Origin: Pseudomonas sp. RIT288
GTDB lineage: Bacteria > Pseudomonadota > Gammaproteobacteria > Pseudomonadales > Pseudomonadaceae
Direction of reading: 5' to 3'
DNA length: 64,000 nucleotides
Assembly: GCF_000631985.1 (NCBI RefSeq)
Contig: NZ_JFYN01000043.1
Span: 124,001-188,000 of the forward strand
Part shown: piece after piece, positions 58,816-64,000 of the stretch
Layout: each line of letters starts with the position of its first letter
Position numbering within the stretch: the first letter of the stretch is position 1
Made by a program: the position numbers and the translations under genes
The notes under the pieces: model-generated
Databases searched by the model: none
Told to the model about the DNA's origin: nothing
The model's input: the letters and a program-made list of their open reading frames with translations, nothing else

Positions 58816-60890
58816 TGGTCACGCTCGGCAGCTTGCAGGCGGGCACAGGCCAGCAGTTCCAGGCGGCGCGCAGCCTCGGCACCATCGAGCAACGCTTCAC
58901 TGTTGCCGGGCAGGCGCCGCGACCAGTTCGGATGGCTGTCGATGGTGCCAGGCAGGTTGGCCTGTTCATCGATGCCCAGCGCGTCTTCCAGTGGCAACAG
59001 CACCAGCGGCGCGCGGGTGTGACCGAGGAAACGCACACTGGCATCGACCACTTGATCGGCTTCGTGGGACTCTTCGCGGAAGTTTTGCGGGTCCTGACTC
59101 AGTGCATCGCGCAAGCCTTGACGTTCACGCTGGCGATGCCGGCGCCATTCGATTTCACCGTTGGCGTCGACAAAGTCCAGGCGCGCATTCCAGTCGATGT
59201 CGCGGCCATGCCACCAGCCGTTGAGCGTGGGCAGGTCGTGGGTGGTGGTGGTCGCCAGCGCGTTGTCCGGCCAGTCGAGAATCGGTTTGAAACGGGTGTT
59301 GTCCTGTTCGAACAGCAGCACGCGCATGCCGAGGATCGCCCGCGCGCTGAGTTTTTCCCGCAGCCCGTCGGGCACGGTGCCGAGGTCTTCGCCGAGGACG
59401 ATCGCCTGGTGCCGATGGGATTCGAGGGTCAGCAGCCGCAGCAGATCGTCCACCGGGTAATACAGGTACGCCCCGTCAGCCGGGGCCGCACCATTAGGGA
59501 TCACCCACAGGCGTTGCAGGCCCATCACATGGTCGATGCGCAAGCCGCCGGCATGGGCGAAGTTGGCGCGCAGCATGTCGATGAAAGCGCGAAAGCCATT
59601 GCGGATCAGGCCTTCAGGGGAAAACGCGGAAATCCCCCAACCCTGACCCGAGCGGTTGAGAATGTCCGGCGGCGCACCCACGGTGAGCGAGGCGAGCAAC
59701 TCGTCCTGAAAGCTCCAGGCCTGGCTGCCGGCGCCGTCGGCACCGACCGCGAGGTCAGCGATCAGGCCAATGCCCATGCCGGCGCTGCGCGCAGCCGTTT
59801 GCGCACGCTCCAGGCAACGGTGGATCAGCCATTGGCAAAAGGCGAAGTAGCCGATGCGCTCGGCGTATTCCTCGGCAAACGCTTCGAGGGCGGCGCCACG
59901 CGGCTCGTGCCAGTGTTCCGGCCAGTGCCGCCAGTCGAGGCTTTCGCCACGGGCGGCGCGCATTTCCTGAATGGCTTCGAAGCGGCAGTGATTTTCCAGG
60001 GCTTCGCCACCGGCATGGCGGAAACTGGCGAAGTCCGCATGCAACGGATGCTCACCCGCGACGAAACCTTCGTACAGGGCTTGCAGCAGTTTGTACTTGG
60101 CCTCGGCAGCGCTGGGCCAATCGATCAGTTTGAGGTCTTCCAGTTGCTTGAATTGCTCGGCCAGACCGCTGGCGTCGATCGCATCACGCAACGCCCGTTC
60201 GCCAAGGATCGCGCCCGGAGCGGCATACAGGGAATTGAGGAACAGCCGGCTGGACGGTGAATATGGGCTGTAACGCCCGGTGTCGGCGCTGAACATCGCA
60301 TGCAGCGGACTGATCGCCAGCGCCTCGGCGCCGCGTTCGCCGGCCACCCGGACCAGCTCTTCCAGCGCCTGGGTGTCACCAAAACCGCCATCGCCGGGGC
60401 GGCGCAAACTGTACAGTTGCGCGCTCAGGCCCCAGACGCGAGGGATCGGGTTGTCCACTGCGTCGCCGACGCTGAAGCAGCGCTCGGGCGCCACGGCGAG
60501 GGTGAAATACTGATCGGCGATGTGCACCTGTTGATAGCCGACCGGGATCAATCCCGGCAGTCTGGCTTCGGCATCGAGCCTGAGGTTAAGGCGTGAACCG
60601 TCTTCCAGGTGGATTTCGCACGGGGTTTGCGGTTCGAAGTAGCGGGCCAGATCGACACCGACACCGACGTCTGCGGTCAGCAGCGGCGGCAGGTGGCGAT
60701 CCTGTTGCACTTGTTGCAGTTGCAGCAGGCTGGCGTCGATTTCCTGCGCGGTATTGGCCGGATGACCCAGCCCGGTGAGGACATTGCGCAGCACCGCCGG
60801 GGCGACTTTCTGCGGGCGACCATTGGCGTCGATCCAGTCGACGGCGAGGCCGGCGCGGCTTGCGAGTATTTCCAGTTGCGCATCGCTCAT
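58812..60890 (-). CDS. malQ: 4-alpha-glucanotransferase (amylomaltase)
   Basis: The 692-residue GH77 enzyme has an N-terminal extension of about 130 residues, as in other proteobacterial MalQ proteins. The barrel follows with GLRIDHVMGLQRLW (nucleophile Asp), VLGEDLGTVPDGLREKL (acid Glu) and TTHDLPTLNGWW. It disproportionates maltodextrins. The ATG at 60890 overlaps the treZ stop as ATGA; earlier in-frame starts lie within treZ and were rejected. Confidence 0.96.
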   Translation of the reverse strand: MSDAQLEILASRAGLAVDWIDANGRPQKVAPAVLRNVLTGLGHPANTAQEIDASLLQLQQVQQDRHLPPLLTADVGVGVDLARYFEPQTPCEIHLEDGSRLNLRLDAEARLPGLIPVGYQQVHIADQYFTLAVAPERCFSVGDAVDNPIPRVWGLSAQLYSLRRPGDGGFGDTQALEELVRVAGERGAEALAISPLHAMFSADTGRYSPYSPSSRLFLNSLYAAPGAILGERALRDAIDASGLAEQFKQLEDLKLIDWPSAAEAKYKLLQALYEGFVAGEHPLHADFASFRHAGGEALENHCRFEAIQEMRAARGESLDWRHWPEHWHEPRGAALEAFAEEYAERIGYFAFCQWLIHRCLERAQTAARSAGMGIGLIADLAVGADGAGSQAWSFQDELLASLTVGAPPDILNRSGQGWGISAFSPEGLIRNGFRAFIDMLRANFAHAGGLRIDHVMGLQRLWVIPNGAAPADGAYLYYPVDDLLRLLTLESHRHQAIVLGEDLGTVPDGLREKLSARAILGMRVLLFEQDNTRFKPILDWPDNALATTTTHDLPTLNGWWHGRDIDWNARLDFVDANGEIEWRRHRQRERQGLRDALSQDPQNFREESHEADQVVDASVRFLGHTRAPLVLLPLEDALGIDEQANLPGTIDSHPNWSRRLPGNSEALLDGAEAARRLELLACARLQAAERDQ

Positions 60891-62689
60891 AGGCGCTCTC
60901 CATCCAGAGGTTGCAAGGGGGTTGCGGCCGTGAGGCTGACAAGCGCGCAATACGGGGCGAGGATGCCCGGTTCCGACAGGTCGTCTGCTGGCGGCTGTTG
61001 AAACAGCCACACGGCGTCGGTCTGTGCAGGGTTGACCACTGGCGTATCGCTGAGGTTCAGGTCAATTCGCAGCTCACTGCCATCGCCCAGCCGCCAGCGC
61101 GCGCTGACCGCACCGAAGCCGAGCATGTGCGCCCCGAGCGCCTGGGTGCCAGACAGATTGGGCATGATGTAGCGGTGGCGCAATTGCAGCAGTTGCCGGT
61201 ACAGCGCGAGGGTTTCCTGCTGTTTTGCGCTGCCGCTGCCGCTCAGGCGCGGCTGCGAAGTGTGGAAGGTCTGCTCGGCATTCGGATCGGGAATTTTTTC
61301 GCGTTTGTGCGGATCGGCGAAGGCGCTGAATCCGGCGAATTCGTTGCGCCGACCTTCGCGCACCAGATCCGCCAGTTCGCCGTGGTGGCTGGTGAAAAAC
61401 AGGAACGGTTGCTCGGCGGCGAATTCATCGCCCATGAACATCAGCGGAATCATCGGTGACAGCAGCAACAGCACGGTGGCAGCCTGCACGGCGCGTGGAT
61501 CGGCCAGTTGATGCAAGCGTTCGCCGAAGGCCCGGTTGCCGATCTGATCGTGGTTCTGCAGGAACAGGATGAAAGCGGTCGAGGGCAGGTGTTCGCTGGG
61601 CTCGCCGCGCGGTTCACCGTGGCGAGTGATGTGACCCTGAAACACGAAGCCCTGGCTCAGACAACGCACCAGTTGTTCGGTCGGTTGCAGCGCATAGTCG
61701 GCGTAATAGGCGTCGGTTTCGCCGGTCAGCAATACATGCAGGGCGTTGTGGCCGTCGTCGTTCCACTGCGCGTCGTAATCCTCTTCGAGCAGGCTCGACT
61801 GGTTCAGCTCGTTCTCCACGGTGAGCCAGACGTGGCGCGTCGGATCGATCTGCTGACGGATGCGTTGAGCCAGTTCAGGCAGGAAGTCCGGGCTTTCGAT
61901 GGCGTGCACCGCGTCCAGGCGCAGACCGTCGAAGCGATATTCGAGCAGCCACATCAGCGCGTTGTCGATGAAGAAGTCCCGCACTTCACGTCGACGGAAG
62001 TCGATCGCGGCGCCCCAGGGTGTGTGCTTGTCTTCGCGGAAAAAACCTTTGGCGTAGCGCCCGAGGTAATTGCCGTCAGGGCCGAAGTGGTTGTAGACCA
62101 CGTCGAGAATCACCGCCAGACCATGGCCGTGGGCGCTGTCGATCAGGTGTTTGAGTTGTTCCGGGGTGCCATAGGAGGCTTGCGGTGCGTAGGGCAGCAC
62201 GCCGTCGTAGCCCCAGTTGCGGGTGCCGGGGAACTGCGCCAGCGGCATCAGTTCGATGGCGGTAATGCCCAGCTCGACCAGACGCGCCAGATGCTGCTCG
62301 ACTTCGGCAAAGCCGCCGAGTGCGCCGACGTGCAGCTCGTAGATCACTGCTTCGCTCCACGGCCGGCCATGCCAGGTGGTGTGCCGCCACTGATAGGCCA
62401 GCGGATCGACCACCACGCTGTGGCGGTCAAGGTCGCCATCCTGGGCGCGGGAGGCCGGGTCGGGCACCTCCAGTTCGCCATCGATGTTGAAGCGGTAGCG
62501 GGTGCCCGCGGGGCAGCGGGTCTTGATCACGAACCAGCCATCGGCCTGCGGTAACATCGGCAAGGACTGGCCGTTTTCAAGTTCGACACTGACGTAAAAC
62601 GCATCCGGTGCCCACAGCGCAAACTGAGTGTGTTCGGCGTCCTGCATGATCGCGCCGTGGGGCCAGTTTTCTTGGGTCCGTAACGGCAT
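60887..62689 (-). CDS. treZ: malto-oligosyltrehalose trehalohydrolase
   Basis: This 600-residue GH13_10 enzyme releases trehalose from TreY products. It has an N-terminal CBM48-type domain (FALWAPDAFYVSVELENG), then DGLRLDAVHAI (nucleophile Asp), LTVENELNQSSLL (acid Glu) and FLQNHDQIGNRAFGERL. It lies 18 bases after glgA and overlaps malQ. Length is normal. Confidence 0.96.
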   Translation of the reverse strand: MPLRTQENWPHGAIMQDAEHTQFALWAPDAFYVSVELENGQSLPMLPQADGWFVIKTRCPAGTRYRFNIDGELEVPDPASRAQDGDLDRHSVVVDPLAYQWRHTTWHGRPWSEAVIYELHVGALGGFAEVEQHLARLVELGITAIELMPLAQFPGTRNWGYDGVLPYAPQASYGTPEQLKHLIDSAHGHGLAVILDVVYNHFGPDGNYLGRYAKGFFREDKHTPWGAAIDFRRREVRDFFIDNALMWLLEYRFDGLRLDAVHAIESPDFLPELAQRIRQQIDPTRHVWLTVENELNQSSLLEEDYDAQWNDDGHNALHVLLTGETDAYYADYALQPTEQLVRCLSQGFVFQGHITRHGEPRGEPSEHLPSTAFILFLQNHDQIGNRAFGERLHQLADPRAVQAATVLLLLSPMIPLMFMGDEFAAEQPFLFFTSHHGELADLVREGRRNEFAGFSAFADPHKREKIPDPNAEQTFHTSQPRLSGSGSAKQQETLALYRQLLQLRHRYIMPNLSGTQALGAHMLGFGAVSARWRLGDGSELRIDLNLSDTPVVNPAQTDAVWLFQQPPADDLSEPGILAPYCALVSLTAATPLQPLDGERL

Positions 62690-62707
62690 TGTGAAAAGCT
62701 CCCTGAG

Positions 62708-64000
62708 TTATTTGTGGCCGGCTTTACCCAGCGCCTTGGCGACCAGTTGTTCGTAGAGTTCGGCGTAGGGTTCGACCGCTTTGCACCAGTTGAACGGCGC
62801 GGCCATCGCTCGGCAGCGCATGGCGTTGAGCAGGTCGGGGAAGGCGAAGACCTTGAACGCGCGGCTCAGGGCTTCGCGGTAGCTGTCGGCAGTGGATTCG
62901 TCGAAGAGGAAACCGGTGACGCCGTTTTCGATGGTGTCGGCCAGGCCGCCGGTATTGCGCGCCACCGGCAACGAGCCGAAGCGCTGCGCGTACATCTGGC
63001 TCAGGCCGCAGGGTTCATAACGCGATGGCATCAGCAGGAAATCGCTGCCGGCGAACATGCGGCGGGCGTCGGTTTCATTGAAGCCGATGCGCACGCCGAT
63101 CTGCCCGGGGAAGCGCAGCGCCAGTTCACGCATGGCCTGTTCCTCTTCCGGCTCGCCACGCCCGATGATTGCGATCTGGCCACCGTTCTGCACGATGTAT
63201 TCGGAGACGGCTTCGGTCAGGTCCAGGCCTTTCTGATAGACCAGACGCGAGACCACGGCAAACAGCGGGCCGCTGGAATCTTTCAAGCCAAACAGTTCAC
63301 GCACATGGGCGGCGTTGACCGCTTTGCCTTCCCAGTCGCCGATGGCGAACGGCGCGAACAGGTGCGGGTCAGTGGCGGCGTCCCAGCTCTCGTCGATGCC
63401 GTTGGGGATGCCGCTGAGCAAGCCTTGCTGGGTCTTGGCGGCGAGAAAGCCGTCGAGACCGCAGCCAAAATCCGGGGTGGTGATTTCCTGCGCGTAGGTG
63501 GCGCTGACGGTGGTGATGTGGCTCGAATACGCCATGCCGGCCTTGAGGAACGACATCTTGCCGTAGAACTCCATGCCTTCCTGTTGCAGGGCATGGGTCG
63601 GAATGCCGAGTTCCGGGCAGGAGCCGAGGCTGGTCACGCCTTGGTAGGCCAGGTTGTGAATGGTGAACAGGGTCGGCGTGCGCTGCCCGCGCCAGTGCAT
63701 ATAGGCAGGTGCCAGACCGGCCGGCCAGTCATGGGCGTGCACCAGATCCGGGCACCAGTGAATTTGTGCGAGGTTGGCGGCGATGTCGGCAGCGGCCAGG
63801 CCCAGGCGGGCGAAACGGATATGGTTGTCCGGCCAGTCGCGGCCGTTGTTGGCGCCGTAGGGCGAGCCTTCACGCTCGTACAGTTCAGGGCAGATCAGGA
63901 CGTAGATCACCAGCCCGTCCGGCATGTCCATGCGTCCGATCTTGCACGGAGGCAATGCGGCATGGCCGCCAAGTTCGCCGATGATGTGGATCGGGTTCTC
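62708..64000 (-). CDS. glgA: glycogen synthase GlgA (5' part outside the window)
   Basis: The frame is open to the window edge, giving the C-terminal 430 residues of a GT5 enzyme; the start codon is not present. Visible are GELGGHAALPP in the first Rossmann domain, DLVHAHDWPAGLAPAY, TLFTIHNLAYQG, and the C-terminal domain with VSRLVYQKGLD and RYEPCGLSQMYAQRFGSLPVARNTGGLADT. It makes alpha-1,4-glucan from a nucleotide glucose. In P. aeruginosa this branch gives linear glucan that TreY/TreZ convert to trehalose. It is the most upstream visible gene of the minus-strand operon, whose promoter lies beyond the window. Confidence 0.94.
   Translation of the reverse strand, partial: ENPIHIIGELGGHAALPPCKIGRMDMPDGLVIYVLICPELYEREGSPYGANNGRDWPDNHIRFARLGLAAADIAANLAQIHWCPDLVHAHDWPAGLAPAYMHWRGQRTPTLFTIHNLAYQGVTSLGSCPELGIPTHALQQEGMEFYGKMSFLKAGMAYSSHITTVSATYAQEITTPDFGCGLDGFLAAKTQQGLLSGIPNGIDESWDAATDPHLFAPFAIGDWEGKAVNAAHVRELFGLKDSSGPLFAVVSRLVYQKGLDLTEAVSEYIVQNGGQIAIIGRGEPEEEQAMRELALRFPGQIGVRIGFNETDARRMFAGSDFLLMPSRYEPCGLSQMYAQRFGSLPVARNTGGLADTIENGVTGFLFDESTADSYREALSRAFKVFAFPDLLNAMRCRAMAAPFNWCKAVEPYAELYEQLVAKALGKAGHK

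Overview
The window looks like a chromosome segment of a Pseudomonas fluorescens-group bacterium. The evidence is high GC with typical Pseudomonas codon use, the muxABC-opmB efflux operon, the split glgE/treS/glgB and glgA/treZ/malQ/treY/glgX glucan-trehalose loci, a MucR-like MHYT-GGDEF-EAL protein, and dense REP-type palindromes of three kinds (GCGAGCAGGCTCGCTCC, GGGAGCTTGCTCCC, and a long GGAGCTGCCGAAGGCTGCGATCTTTTGA palindrome). No rRNA, tRNA, CRISPR or integrase gene was seen.

Layout. (1) 0.2-14.0 kb, minus strand: a tightly packed run of 12 genes that reads as one operon. It starts with an outer-membrane transporter-like protein, two secreted DUF1254/DUF1214 proteins and a second transporter-like protein. 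It continues with a MoxR AAA+ ATPase, a DUF58 protein, a DUF4381 protein, two membrane VWA proteins (BatA-like and a BatB/BatC-like fusion) and BatD, and ends with an exported HAD phosphatase and a type I sulfatase. Two of its coding regions carry REP-type palindromes inside the reading frame. (2) 14.3-17.5 kb: a YCII protein, a DUF6124-type small protein behind an elaborately folded RNA leader, and an AT-richer orphan type VI secretion cassette (PAAR, effector, immunity). (3) 17.8-29.9 kb, plus strand: tpx, the four-gene MuxABC-OpmB efflux pump and the MucR-like c-di-GMP enzyme. (4) 30.1-35.4 kb: an SDR oxidoreductase, a MocR-type regulator, ccoG, a DUF3203 protein, an MgtC-like protein and a 52-residue proline-rich protein. 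(5) 35.6-43.3 kb, plus strand: glgE, a treS-maltokinase fusion and glgB, behind a good AlgU-type promoter. (6) 43.4-49.1 kb: two autotransporter-type barrel genes, an endonuclease/exonuclease/phosphatase protein and a second DUF6124 paralogue. (7) 49.3-64.0 kb, minus strand: glgA (cut by the window edge), treZ, malQ, treY, a DUF2934 protein, glgX, then a small modification cluster (acyl-CoA dehydrogenase-like, PIG-L deacetylase, NodS-like methyltransferase, GT2 glycosyltransferase, second PIG-L protein).

How the genes work together. TreS/Mak converts trehalose to maltose 1-phosphate, GlgE polymerises it, GlgB branches it, and GlgA supplies linear glucan. GlgX debranches and TreY/TreZ turn the glucan back into trehalose, with MalQ rearranging short maltodextrins. 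The modification cluster is translationally chained behind glgX, so it is probably co-expressed with this stress metabolism; its product is unknown. The 12-gene MoxR operon is the best candidate for a poorly described system: a cytoplasmic ATPase and membrane VWA machine joined to a set of exported proteins that includes a sulfatase.
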